NCBI GenBank assembly: GCA_026702845.1
Contig: JADCLS010000010.1
Location: 62,001-126,000 of the forward strand
Direction: 5' to 3'
DNA from: Candidatus Heimdallarchaeota archaeon
GTDB lineage: Archaea; Asgardarchaeota; Heimdallarchaeia; Heimdallarchaeales; Kariarchaeaceae
DNA length: 64,000 nucleotides
Within the stretch, counting starts at the first letter, position 1. Each line of letters opens with the position of its first letter. Of the stretch, positions 28,387 to 36,537 are shown in pieces. The translations under genes were made by a program, and so were the position numbers. Under the pieces are notes generated by a model. It had not been told where the DNA came from and ran no database searches. It was given only the letters and a program-made list of their open reading frames with translations.

Positions 28387-29064
28387 CTACCAGTATCTAA
28401 AGTAAAAGAATATTCCAACACCATTTAGCAGTATAAGAATAAATGTTATTAATGCAATTTTTGCAATGTTTATTATATTTTTCTCCTCTGTTTCCTTCCA
28501 CCAACTAAGAAAATAAATGAATCCAGTTGCTAAAGCAATAATCACTGCAAAAATACCAATAATATTATAATATGAGTTATTTGCTGTATATATTGTCATT
28601 TCATAAGAATAAGTACCTGGAGGTGCACTTTCATGTATCATAAATAGCTTAAAACCGTCCAAATCCTCATCTACATTCCAATCATACCAGCATATTGAAC
28701 TACCTGGTGCTTCTCTTGCCCACCAATATGTTACTCTACTAGATAATTCAAAATCCATTGTAATAGAGTCGTTCAGATCCGTCATAGGTGTGGGGCATAC
28801 GTACCCAACTAATTCATTTGATGCTACTTCAAATATTCCAATTTCAAACCCTATCAAATATTCCCCCTTTTCAAGAGAATATGATATAGTATCGTAATCA
28901 TCTTGAAATAAAAATTCAGCTTCTTGCTCTACAATTATACCTTCAACATGATCAAACTCTTCTATTTGCATATTCAACAGGAACAGGTTCCCATACATGA
29001 GCGTAAAATTTACTAAAAATACAAGGACAAGAAATCCTACAACTTTAATGTTTTTATTTATCAC
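28387..29064 (-). CDS. Hypothetical membrane protein with extracellular beta domain
   Basis: 225 residues from a GTG. One N-terminal membrane helix (VVGFLVLVFLVNFTLMYGNL), an extracellular domain of ~130 residues rich in Asp/Tyr/Trp with conserved-looking cysteines (VCPTP and SICWYDW), then two C-terminal membrane helices (IIGIFAVIIALATGFIYFLS and IALITFILILLNGVGIFFYF). No family recognised. Its stop lies 91 bases from the PKD remnant. Confidence 0.55.
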   Translation of the reverse strand: MINKNIKVVGFLVLVFLVNFTLMYGNLFLLNMQIEEFDHVEGIIVEQEAEFLFQDDYDTISYSLEKGEYLIGFEIGIFEVASNELVGYVCPTPMTDLNDSITMDFELSSRVTYWWAREAPGSSICWYDWNVDEDLDGFKLFMIHESAPPGTYSYEMTIYTANNSYYNIIGIFAVIIALATGFIYFLSWWKETEEKNIINIAKIALITFILILLNGVGIFFYFRYW

Positions 29065-29274
29065 GATCTATACATTTCTTAAATTAATATAAATATTGTC
29101 TAATTCTATAAAATGAGAACATTTTTCATTTCAACTGTAGAATACTCCATGATCTCAATTTGGTATAATTATTAGTAGAAAGTAATTCAAAGTAGAGAAT
29201 AAATTTGTAATTCGGATTAATGCAACCCTATTCTCCCCCATTGGAGATAAGTTACCCTTCCCAATTACCTTAAT

Positions 29275-29499
29275 TTAGATAGGATAGAATTTTACTTCTG
29301 GTTTTTTAATTGACTGTCTGATTCGAGCCTTCTCAATATCTTCTGAGTAATTGAAGGCCTCACTAATTTTTTGCTCAATCGATTTTACAATTTCTTCATC
29401 TTTTTTATCAAAAAAGGATGTAATGTATGAAATGAGTTTTCTTAATGTTACTGCGTCTATTGTGATTGTTGTATTGGTTTTGGTTGTATTGATAGCCAT
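29275..29499 (-). CDS. Small ribbon-helix-helix-like protein, putative autoregulator
   Basis: 74 residues. TNTTITIDAVTLRKLISYIT has the short beta strand followed by a helix expected of ribbon-helix-helix DNA-binding proteins, then a charged helix and a basic end (RIRQSIKKPEVKF). RHH proteins bind DNA as dimers and commonly repress their own promoters; antitoxins are a frequent type. Directly upstream (29519-29606) are two pairs of inverted ATTGTCACCAAT-type repeats, supporting an autoregulated DNA-binding protein. No toxin-like partner is seen next to it, so a toxin-antitoxin role is not claimed. Confidence 0.5.
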   Translation of the reverse strand: MAINTTKTNTTITIDAVTLRKLISYITSFFDKKDEEIVKSIEQKISEAFNYSEDIEKARIRQSIKKPEVKFYPI

Positions 29500-29518
29500 G
29501 ATAATTCACCAAGGATAT

Positions 29519-29606
29519 ATTGGTGACAATAATATTTAAGTATTTTCTAGTATTGTCACCAATAAATTAATTCTCAAAAATTTTATTGTCACCAATACGT
29601 GACAAT
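29519..29606. promoter_or_regulatory. Cluster of inverted repeats, putative operator
   Basis: ATTGGTGACAAT at 29519-29530 and its exact reverse complement ATTGTCACCAAT at 29552-29563 form an inverted pair 21 bases apart. A second ATTGTCACCAAT at 29585-29596 is followed by GTGACAAT at 29599-29606, so ATTGTCAC and GTGACAAT make another inverted pair. All lie 20-110 bases before the start of the small RHH-like gene. Repetition of one exact 12-mer in both orientations at a promoter is the usual look of repressor operators. Confidence 0.6.
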
Positions 29607-29674
29607 CTTTTGAGTTCAAAGAAATTGCCACTAAACCCAATCCACATAAGTTATTAAATTTTCATTCTGAAGTA

Positions 29675-30212
29675 TTACTTCAACTTCTTTCCGCTTGCCA
29701 TATTCTTCATATCATTCAGTAGAAAATCAAAGAGATTATCTATGTTTTCTCCTGTTTTAGCACTAGTATTAACATGTTTCGTCTCATATTTATTCCATTC
29801 GGCTATCTTATTTATCATTTGGCTGGATATCAAGATTGCAGTAGGTGTATTCTTCCTCCATAAGATCTATTTTATTTCCCACTAAAGCAACTGGAATGAG
29901 ATTGTTCACATATCTCTGTATTTCATCTATCCAGAAATTTATTCGATTACAGCTTGATTGATCTGTCACATCATAAACCAAAATGATGGCATTTGCACCC
30001 TTATAGAAGTCTTGTCTAAGGCTCTTATACTCTTCCTGTCCTGCCAGATCCCATATCTGTAATACTGCATCACCTATCCGTTTTATACTAAAATCACTTC
30101 CAAATGTTCTAATATAGGATTTATCGAATGTTCCACCTAGATATCTTACCCTGATTGAAGTCTTTCCCACACGTGGATCTCCCAAAAGTATAACCTTCAA
30201 TGAATAAGCCAT
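29675..30212 (-). pseudogene. Ras/Rab-like small GTPase split by a frameshift
   Basis: From the ATG at 30212, the first frame shows GDPRVGKT (G1), WDLAGQEEY (G3) and GNKID (G4), then stops early at 29808. The following sequence in another frame gives QMINKIAEWNKYETKHVNTS, then the missing G5 box (SAKTGENIDNLFDF), and a basic C-terminus KKLK, ending at 29675. A one-base indel around 29844-29862 rejoins them into a normal ~180-residue GTPase. No C-terminal cysteine. Whether this is a decayed gene or a sequence error cannot be told from here. A GTG four codons earlier is an alternative start. Confidence 0.75.
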
Positions 30213-30309
30213 GATTGTGCTCACACAGTATGGTTAAATAACTTGTTTGTTTGTGTATTTCGTAGAAACTAATAATAATTCAATTTGTACCTACACTTCA
30301 TAAATTGAG

Positions 30310-30852
30310 TTAATCGTAAGGTTCGGTAACTGGTCCCCAGGTAAGAGTATTATCATCCTGGAACATAAGGATGTCAGGTGGATTATAAGTCCAGATTATT
30401 ACAGCTAAAACCATGAGTAGGAATAAGATCAGGATAATCTTACTTTTATTGGCAGGTAGTTGTGGCATTACTTGAATTTTATAAGATGCTAACAATCCTA
30501 CAATGGTACCTACTATAAAGAGGCTAACATCAACTGGGAAGATATGATAACCTAAAATGGTAGAATAAGCATAATATACGCCAACTATGAAAATCACGCC
30601 GATGGCGTAATGGATTATTTTGGCTAAGAATATATTATTAGCCTCATCCTTAGTCAATGGATAGGTTATCAGCATATATAGAATCATAGGAAAGAAAACG
30701 AGTTTAGTATGTTCCCAGGGTGATTCATTTACTGCAAATAACCATGCAGTTGGTAGGAAGTAGTTTGTCCAGATAAACAGAAAATGAAATAGTGAACCAA
30801 CAAGTATCAACACCGGTATACCAATATACAACTCTGCTGTTTTTAATTTCAT
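30310..30852 (-). CDS. DUF6512-like membrane protein
   Basis: 180 residues, about five to six membrane helices, with the motif WLFAVNESPWEHTKLVFFPM near the middle of the first half. That Asn-Glu-Ser-x-Trp-Glu-His signature matches my memory of the DUF6512 membrane family, whose function is unknown. A close paralog, sharing the same motif and helix pattern, is at 56699-57232 on the other strand. Divergent from the membrane operon starting at 31006. Confidence 0.65.
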   Translation of the reverse strand: MKLKTAELYIGIPVLILVGSLFHFLFIWTNYFLPTAWLFAVNESPWEHTKLVFFPMILYMLITYPLTKDEANNIFLAKIIHYAIGVIFIVGVYYAYSTILGYHIFPVDVSLFIVGTIVGLLASYKIQVMPQLPANKSKIILILFLLMVLAVIIWTYNPPDILMFQDDNTLTWGPVTEPYD

Positions 30853-31005
30853 AATTCGGAAATTTGAAATTATATTTAAAATAGTTTTGTGGGAAATCTG
30901 ACGGAATTGGCATCTAATTTATTAAAATCACTATATATTATACTTTGATGACTTTATTCGAAAAATTGTACAAAGTTTCGTCTTGGCCAAATATTGTTAA
31001 TATAG

Positions 31006-31680
31006 ATGAATTTATGGTTTTTCCGCATGAATAGCACAGTTTGGCAATCGTGGTTTATATTCTCACTCAATCCTGATACAAAGACCCCTGCAAGAGATTT
31101 TAGGAAGATATCCTGGATCTTGCTTTTTTGTGTGGCTTTACTAGGAGCATTCAGGGATTACTTCATTTATGCTTTGATGCATGATAATTTTCAAGAATCT
31201 GGAATCAGTTATGATTTTAGAGAGGCTAGATATCATGCAGTGATTGAATTTTTCATGATTCTCGTTTTCTATTTGATATTGCTCAGGCTTTACAATTATG
31301 TACAGCAAACAGATCCTGCCCAAATTTCCCTAGATTTATTTTACGTGATCCAGTATGGCTTCATCAAGGACGTATGCTTCTTGATTTTCCTAGGTGTTTA
31401 TTCATTGAGCAATGATGTTTTTCCAAGAAAATACTCTTATTTTGAGGGTAATGAGCTACTCACCATATATTGGAATTTGTTTAGCATTTATGTTGTCTTC
31501 ACTGTGTTGTATTTTGGTAAATACATAGTCGCAAGATTGAAACTATCCTATCAAGATTTCAATAAATTACTTGTGGCTGCGTTTGTCATATCAACATTGG
31601 TTTTTGGAGTAACATATCTGATAGTCTTCCTTCTCAGGTTTTTAATTGCCTTGCCGTTTGGATTTGAATTTTGGGGGTAA
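31006..31680 (+). CDS. Membrane protein, possibly Yip1-like, first gene of a three-gene operon
   Basis: 224 residues with about five membrane helices. The N-terminal NPDTKTPARDFRKISWILLF resembles the P-x-x-x-F entry to helix 1 in Yip1-type proteins, but the match is weak. ATG at 31006 (another Met seven codons in). The following zinc-ribbon gene starts five bases after the stop, so they are co-transcribed. Function unknown. Confidence 0.55.
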   Translation: MNLWFFRMNSTVWQSWFIFSLNPDTKTPARDFRKISWILLFCVALLGAFRDYFIYALMHDNFQESGISYDFREARYHAVIEFFMILVFYLILLRLYNYVQQTDPAQISLDLFYVIQYGFIKDVCFLIFLGVYSLSNDVFPRKYSYFEGNELLTIYWNLFSIYVVFTVLYFGKYIVARLKLSYQDFNKLLVAAFVISTLVFGVTYLIVFLLRFLIALPFGFEFWG

Positions 31681-31684
31681 TGAA

Positions 31685-32539
31685 ATGAAGTGTACAAATT
31701 GCAGCAAAGAATTACTGGCTGATTGGAGAGCTTGTCCTGAGTGTGCGACTATTGTTTCACAGGGAAAATTCATTTCCTGTCATCGATGTCATCAGCTCAT
31801 ACTTGATCCGAATCCGAAATTCTGTCCGTATTGTCAATTCAAATTGGTCAAAAAGGTGAAACAGGATATTCCAGTGTTGAAATTTGAGGAACCTGAACGA
31901 ACCTCAGTCATTCCTAATGATGATCAGTTGAATATACAGCTATTGCGTTCATCTTACAAATTTGATGGTGCACAGATACTTCGAATTGCTGGTAATTCTT
32001 CAATTTCAAGATATAGGCATTTCTCCTTGTTTCTGCTTGGAATGATACTCTCATGTACTGCGATATTTATTGGCAGTTTATTTGAGGGAAATACGCCATT
32101 ATCTCAGACAGCAAGGATCTTTATCACCACCAGTTTTATCACACCCAGTGTTCTGTACGCATCAGCCATAGGTATGAAAGAGGCAGTGAGGATGTCGGGG
32201 ATCACCCTCAGGGTAGAATCAATTCTCAATGTAGTTTCATCCACAGTACCTGTATATCTCGTTGTTGCTATCGTTAGTTGCCTACTTGGGGTGTATACCC
32301 GTATTTTCATGGGTGCAGGGACTGGAGAGAGCGAGTTTGCATTAATGATATTCTATGTTCTGATGCTCATAGTTACCTTATTCATGACAGTTCAGCTGGT
32401 CATCCTCGTTAAAAACACAGTTGGAGCTTCTGGTTTGATGAGTATTCTTCTCATTCTCCTTTCTTACTGGATTGCAGGAATCACGGGTGGTATGTATATT
32501 GGGATGCTGCTAAATAATTTATTGGATGTGATATTATGA
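31685..32539 (+). CDS. Double zinc-ribbon membrane protein
   Basis: 284 residues from the ATG at 31685 (five bases after the preceding stop; an earlier TTG in this frame overlaps that gene). The N-terminus has two zinc ribbons: MKCTNCSKEL...CPEC, then SCHRCHQ...CPYCQF. After a linker there are about five membrane helices. The layout, ribbon then Yip1-like membrane region, is common among archaeal membrane proteins of unknown role. The last codon overlaps the next start by 4 bases (ATGA). Confidence 0.65.
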   Translation: MKCTNCSKELLADWRACPECATIVSQGKFISCHRCHQLILDPNPKFCPYCQFKLVKKVKQDIPVLKFEEPERTSVIPNDDQLNIQLLRSSYKFDGAQILRIAGNSSISRYRHFSLFLLGMILSCTAIFIGSLFEGNTPLSQTARIFITTSFITPSVLYASAIGMKEAVRMSGITLRVESILNVVSSTVPVYLVVAIVSCLLGVYTRIFMGAGTGESEFALMIFYVLMLIVTLFMTVQLVILVKNTVGASGLMSILLILLSYWIAGITGGMYIGMLLNNLLDVIL

Positions 32540-32988
32540 AAAAAATTCCAGTTATTCTTGTTTTGTTGCTTATCCCATCAGTATCTGCTGATTTATCGGT
32601 TAATTCAAGCATTATGATTTCTGAATCAACCCCAAATTTTGGATTTATGTCAATACAGAATCCATATAGTGAAGCGAGTTTAACCCTAGTTAGCATTGAT
32701 CTATCCTTTAATGTGGATTATTTCAGATTGTGTTTAACTAAAGAGGAATACAGGTATTATTGTCTCCGTGAAAATCAAGTTGAGGGTTATACAGATAATT
32801 GGAATCTTGTTGAAGGAGATTATGAATTTGAGTATGAAGTTTCTGATGTATTAAGGGTGGGTCAGCAATTAACCATCAGTTTGGTATATCGACTTGAACC
32901 AGTTTCTGCAGGGCCTGCAATAGCTGTGTTTTTTATACCCCCGTTTGTATTGATAATATTATTCCTATCAGCAAAATATCGAAAATAG
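32536..32988 (+). CDS. Small secreted protein with C-terminal anchor
   Basis: 150 residues. Signal peptide (KKIPVILVLLLIPSVSADLS), a ~100-residue beta-rich extracellular part, then a hydrophobic helix (AIAVFFIPPFVLIILFLSAK) ending in a basic KYRK tail. It overlaps the upstream zinc-ribbon membrane gene by 4 bases, so translation is probably coupled and the product may work with that membrane protein. No family recognised. Confidence 0.6.
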   Translation: MKKIPVILVLLLIPSVSADLSVNSSIMISESTPNFGFMSIQNPYSEASLTLVSIDLSFNVDYFRLCLTKEEYRYYCLRENQVEGYTDNWNLVEGDYEFEYEVSDVLRVGQQLTISLVYRLEPVSAGPAIAVFFIPPFVLIILFLSAKYRK

Positions 32989-33095
32989 TATTCGGAATAA
33001 ATGGTCATATAGATTGATTATCTAAACTGATAATCTTCTACTAGGAAACGACAATAGCAAAGCTACTTTTTAATATAGTATTTTGTTTATAGATT

Positions 33096-34040
33096 ATGCT
33101 CTTTATAGTAAATCCTGCTGCGCAGAATTTTCTAAACAAAAAAACCTGGGAGACTAAGCTTAAGGGAAAACTATCACAAATGGGTGACTATGAAGTTATT
33201 TTTACTGAGTATCCAGGTCATGGCAAGGAAATAGCTATGCAGACAATCAAAGATAAAACCCATGATATTATTGTTGCTGCTGGAGGCGATGGTACCGTCC
33301 ATAACGTTGTTTGGGGTATGTATGAATCAGGAGTACCTATAAATGAGTTTCCCAAATTAGGATTGCTACCCGTGGGTACATCAAATGACTACTGTAGAAC
33401 TAATAAGATCCCCTTTGATTTAGATGAGGCCTTGAATGTGATAAAACAGGAGAATGTTTCCAATCCCAATACAATTAGGGCCAGAGGAGGAGAGCAGCCA
33501 GAGCATTACAATATCAACCTGGGCCAAGTGGGTCTGTTATCTGCCATTAGCTATGCAGCAACAATTGAGCGGGAGAAGCCAATTTTCCCCTTCAATATCC
33601 CTCCTTTCTGGCAGATGGTCAAGGGAAGTCCCAATAGATACACCTTGATTGCAATTAAATACATTCTTTGGAAATACAACCATTTTGAGAGTCAAATGAC
33701 CATCAATAATGAAGATCCTAGATCGATTTTTCTGGATGTGTTTTCTTTTGGCGTAGGTGAAACTATGGCCTTGTACCCGTTCTGTCCACAAGCTGAATTA
33801 TATGGTGATGAATTTGCATTGACTATAGGTACGAATCTATCAAAAATCACTAAACTTGGCCTTATAAGCAAGATTAAGAAACGTCAATATGAGGATCTTG
33901 AACTGTTAACTGCCAAGAAAGTCACTCTTGAGACAACTCAGCTCATTACTGGTGATGCTGATGGTGAAATGTTTGCAGATAAGACAAAGCATTTTGAATT
34001 TGAATTGATGAAAAAACAGCTCAAAGTTTTGGTTCCCTAA
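33096..34040 (+). CDS. Diacylglycerol kinase family lipid kinase (YegS/DgkB-like)
   Basis: 314 residues. VNPAAQNF at the start, AAGGDGTVHNV (the GGDGT ATP-binding motif, residues ~60-70), LLPVGTSNDYCR (the GTxND motif) and DADGEMF (the D-x-x-GE motif near the C-terminus) are the family's key sites. The enzyme transfers phosphate from ATP to a lipid or related alcohol; in an archaeon the acceptor may be a diacyl- or dialkyl-glycerol, a long-chain base or a polyprenol and cannot be named. It is followed 70 bases later by a nucleotidyltransferase gene on the same strand, which makes a phosphorylation then nucleotidyl-transfer pair plausible. Confidence 0.85.
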   Translation: MLFIVNPAAQNFLNKKTWETKLKGKLSQMGDYEVIFTEYPGHGKEIAMQTIKDKTHDIIVAAGGDGTVHNVVWGMYESGVPINEFPKLGLLPVGTSNDYCRTNKIPFDLDEALNVIKQENVSNPNTIRARGGEQPEHYNINLGQVGLLSAISYAATIEREKPIFPFNIPPFWQMVKGSPNRYTLIAIKYILWKYNHFESQMTINNEDPRSIFLDVFSFGVGETMALYPFCPQAELYGDEFALTIGTNLSKITKLGLISKIKKRQYEDLELLTAKKVTLETTQLITGDADGEMFADKTKHFEFELMKKQLKVLVP

Positions 34041-34109
34041 TTAGAAGAAAGACGTAGAAAGACGAGAATAATCAACAAAGATAATATCTGATAAACATTG
34101 ACATCACTC

Positions 34110-34961
34110 ATGGATAAAATACATGCATTCATTGCTACAGGTAAGGGTGAGAAGATTGGTCATTATGCAGAGATCATTGAGAAAACTGGTATAGAGAACA
34201 AGGCCCTGATCCCTTTAAATGGTAAACCCATGATCTATTATGTTCTAGAAGCATTGGATGCTGCAGAGAGTGTGGAATCTATAACAATTGCTGGATTAAC
34301 CAAAGATGATATTAGCCTAGAGATGAAGAAACCCCTATATTTTATAGAAGGTGGAAATTCATCATTTGAAACTCTAAATGGTGGAATGAGGCATTTTCGA
34401 GAGATTGATAACCCTCCTAGTCATGTGTTGAATGTTACCTGTGATATACCTCTTATTACAGCTGAGATGGTAGATATGGTTGTTAGAGCTGCAGATTTGT
34501 CTTACAACAAGGATATTTTCTTCAATGTAGGCATATTTGAGAATTTCAGACAACATTTTCCAGAACGAAAGAAGACTAAAGTAAGATTGGATCAAGGATT
34601 TGTTGTGGGGGGAGATCTTAACATCTTTTCTCCAGAAGTGTTTGTTGGAAAGAGTGGAGATACACTAAAGGAAATGTTTGCAAATCGCAAAAGTGTAATC
34701 CATATGGTCAAATCGCTTTCCTTTAGGTTTATCTTCAAATTTTTACTGAAACGTCTATCAATAGCAGATATTGTTAGACTTGTGGAGAAAAAGTTTGGAT
34801 TAACTGCGGTGGCAGTAATTACTTCATTTGTCGCTCAAAGTGTAGATGTGGATTACTATGAAGATTTTCCCAAGATGGAAGAGTGGTTGAAACAAGAACG
34901 ATACAAAGTTACTGATAAAGATACAATTACTATCACTGATGGAACAAATCTGTACAATTAA
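34110..34961 (+). CDS. MobA-like NTP transferase (nucleotidyltransferase)
   Basis: 283 residues from the ATG at 34110 (a TTG four codons before is less likely). The GT-A fold signature starts with HAFIATGKG and NKALIPLNGKPMIYYVLEAL (an L-x-GKPM motif), then NVTCDIPLIT, the metal-binding Asp motif of this fold. Such enzymes couple an NTP to a phosphorylated metabolite (sugar, polyol or cofactor). The C-terminal ~120 residues are helical and partly unlike MobA, hinting at a specific substrate. Next to a lipid-kinase gene. Confidence 0.75.
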   Translation: MDKIHAFIATGKGEKIGHYAEIIEKTGIENKALIPLNGKPMIYYVLEALDAAESVESITIAGLTKDDISLEMKKPLYFIEGGNSSFETLNGGMRHFREIDNPPSHVLNVTCDIPLITAEMVDMVVRAADLSYNKDIFFNVGIFENFRQHFPERKKTKVRLDQGFVVGGDLNIFSPEVFVGKSGDTLKEMFANRKSVIHMVKSLSFRFIFKFLLKRLSIADIVRLVEKKFGLTAVAVITSFVAQSVDVDYYEDFPKMEEWLKQERYKVTDKDTITITDGTNLYN

Positions 34962-35155
34962 TTTCAGATGACTCTACTTTTGAAAACCGTATTCAATGGG
35001 TCGATAAGTACGAAAATAGTAGATATATGTTTAAAATATCCGAGATGATTTCTTTACCATAATAATTTCGAATTCGATTGAATTTAAACGTACACAGCCG
35101 TGAACGCTGCAAATTGTATCTACTAGTTTAAATATGGGAATAATAGCGTGAACAT

Positions 35156-35338
35156 ATGATTTTCAAGTTACAGCAATGTGATAAGTGCTATCATGAGGAT
35201 ACAGTGGATGTACAGTTACTTCAAGGTGCCAATGAGAAGCAGCTGGATCATGGTGATCACTTGAGAGTAGTATATTTTGATAAAAAAGGAAATTACCTTG
35301 GTGATGCTATCCTACTCAAAAATAATATATTACCGTAA
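35156..35338 (+). CDS. Small CxxC protein, paralog of the C-terminal half of the 22339-22704 product
   Basis: 60 residues. CDKCYHED followed by LDHGDHLRVVYFDKKGNYLG matches the CELC and DHQDHIRIVYFDENGTYLKE block of the protein at 22339-22704. A TATA-like TTTAAATAT lies about 25 bases before the ATG, supporting this start. One CxxC pair per chain suggests zinc sharing in a dimer or a redox role; neither is shown. Confidence 0.55.
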   Translation: MIFKLQQCDKCYHEDTVDVQLLQGANEKQLDHGDHLRVVYFDKKGNYLGDAILLKNNILP

Positions 35339-35420
35339 TATTGCAATAGAAGCTGTAATGGAATTAAATATTTCTTCAATTAATAGGAAATTATGATTTT
35401 ATTGAATTTTTTCCTAATAA

Positions 35421-35732
35421 TTATTTTGCACCACCCATTTTGAATGAAAAATAAGGTGCAAGAATGGCAAATAGAAATATTGGAATAGTTGCCCAGTAGG
35501 ACCATTCTAGATTTCCAGAAATAATAAAATCTATTATAGTCAATAGAAGAATGACTGAGAAGGTATATGGAACAGACATTTTCCAACCAAGATAACCTTT
35601 TTGGATTTTGGCCAAATCAATTGAAATGGGAGATTCTGTTTTAGTTAGGGTGTTGCCACAATGAATACAAAACTCTGCTGTTGGATCATTCTCTGTAGAA
35701 CATGAGCTACAAATTATGGTTTGTTTAGTCAT
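35421..35732 (-). CDS. Zinc-ribbon protein with two membrane helices
   Basis: 103 residues from the ATG at 35732 (MTKQTIICSSC); 17 codons of open frame precede it but would put a hydrophobic segment before the ribbon. CSSC...CIHC zinc ribbon at residues ~9-26, then two membrane helices (YTFSVILLLTIIDFIISG and IPIFLFAILAPYFSFKMG). Function unknown; similar small ribbon-plus-membrane proteins are common in archaea. Confidence 0.55.
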   Translation of the reverse strand: MTKQTIICSSCSTENDPTAEFCIHCGNTLTKTESPISIDLAKIQKGYLGWKMSVPYTFSVILLLTIIDFIISGNLEWSYWATIPIFLFAILAPYFSFKMGGAK

Positions 35733-35898
35733 GTATGTTCTTGAATTTTTATTTTTAATATAGTAAACTGTTATTATTAGCAATTTTTGAGTATTTATTT
35801 GAGAATTCTAAGAAATAAGATGCTTGACTTCTCATAATTTTTGTTGACGAAATTCGCTAACAATAATAGATTTATTGATAGCTTAACCTTAATATCGT

Positions 35899-36312
35899 TC
35901 ACTCTGAGCTCAATTTCTTTGATTTGATATAATCTGCCAATTCTTGGTCTCTTACACCAATGTGATTAATCAACCATTTTATGGTTTCGTTTTTTATTCT
36001 CTTTAGGAGTTCAGCTGTCTTTCCACCAGATGAATACTGCAAAACCATTTCTCCTACTTTATTCTCAAATGATTCATGGATTTTCTTATGTTTCTTAATT
36101 TCAGGAAAATTATATTCCTCCATGATTTTTTCTTCATCTCTGAAGTGTACAGTAATATACTCCACTAGGAAAATTAACATATTTTGTATTTCTTCCAATC
36201 CACTCCCAGAATCACTTTTTTCTACTAATGAATTTAATGTATCAATCAGTGTCTTGTGTTGGGCATCAATTAGATCTATCCCGATTTTGAGTTTATCAGA
36301 CCATTTAACCAT
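35899..36312 (-). CDS. Bacteriohemerythrin-like oxygen-binding protein
   Basis: 137 residues with all seven expected di-iron ligands: H19 (IDAQHK), H56 and E60 (VHFRDEEK), H75 and H79 (KKHKKIHESF), H117 and D122 (NHIGVRD). N-terminal W-S and helix pattern are typical of single-domain hemerythrins, which bind O2 reversibly for storage or sensing. It stands alone; no signalling domain is fused. Presence suggests this organism meets oxygen at least at times. Confidence 0.88.
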   Translation of the reverse strand: MVKWSDKLKIGIDLIDAQHKTLIDTLNSLVEKSDSGSGLEEIQNMLIFLVEYITVHFRDEEKIMEEYNFPEIKKHKKIHESFENKVGEMVLQYSSGGKTAELLKRIKNETIKWLINHIGVRDQELADYIKSKKLSSE

Positions 36313-36537
36313 GATGTTCTTTACCGTAATATACGTAATTAAATTTTGGTGACAGGATGTTTGAAGATAATGAAAATTGAATTATATTTTACATCGTAAT
36401 TTTCTTGATGCTAATTGAAGTACTTTTCAAACACTTTCCCTCAAATTATAAAATCTTAAGATAGATGTTGATTCTCAACTTATAAAAAATCTACAATATT
36501 CAAGTAATATTAATATTCATTATCCTAAGTTCCACTC

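Noticed and set aside
29275..29499. Toxin-antitoxin module
   Set aside because: No toxin-like gene is found next to the small RHH-like gene on either side; the neighbours are a frameshifted GTPase and a membrane protein.
29519..29606. Short CRISPR-like or transposon-end repeats
   Set aside because: Only three 12-mers in both orientations with irregular spacing, sited at a promoter; an operator reading is simpler, and no transposase or direct duplication is present.
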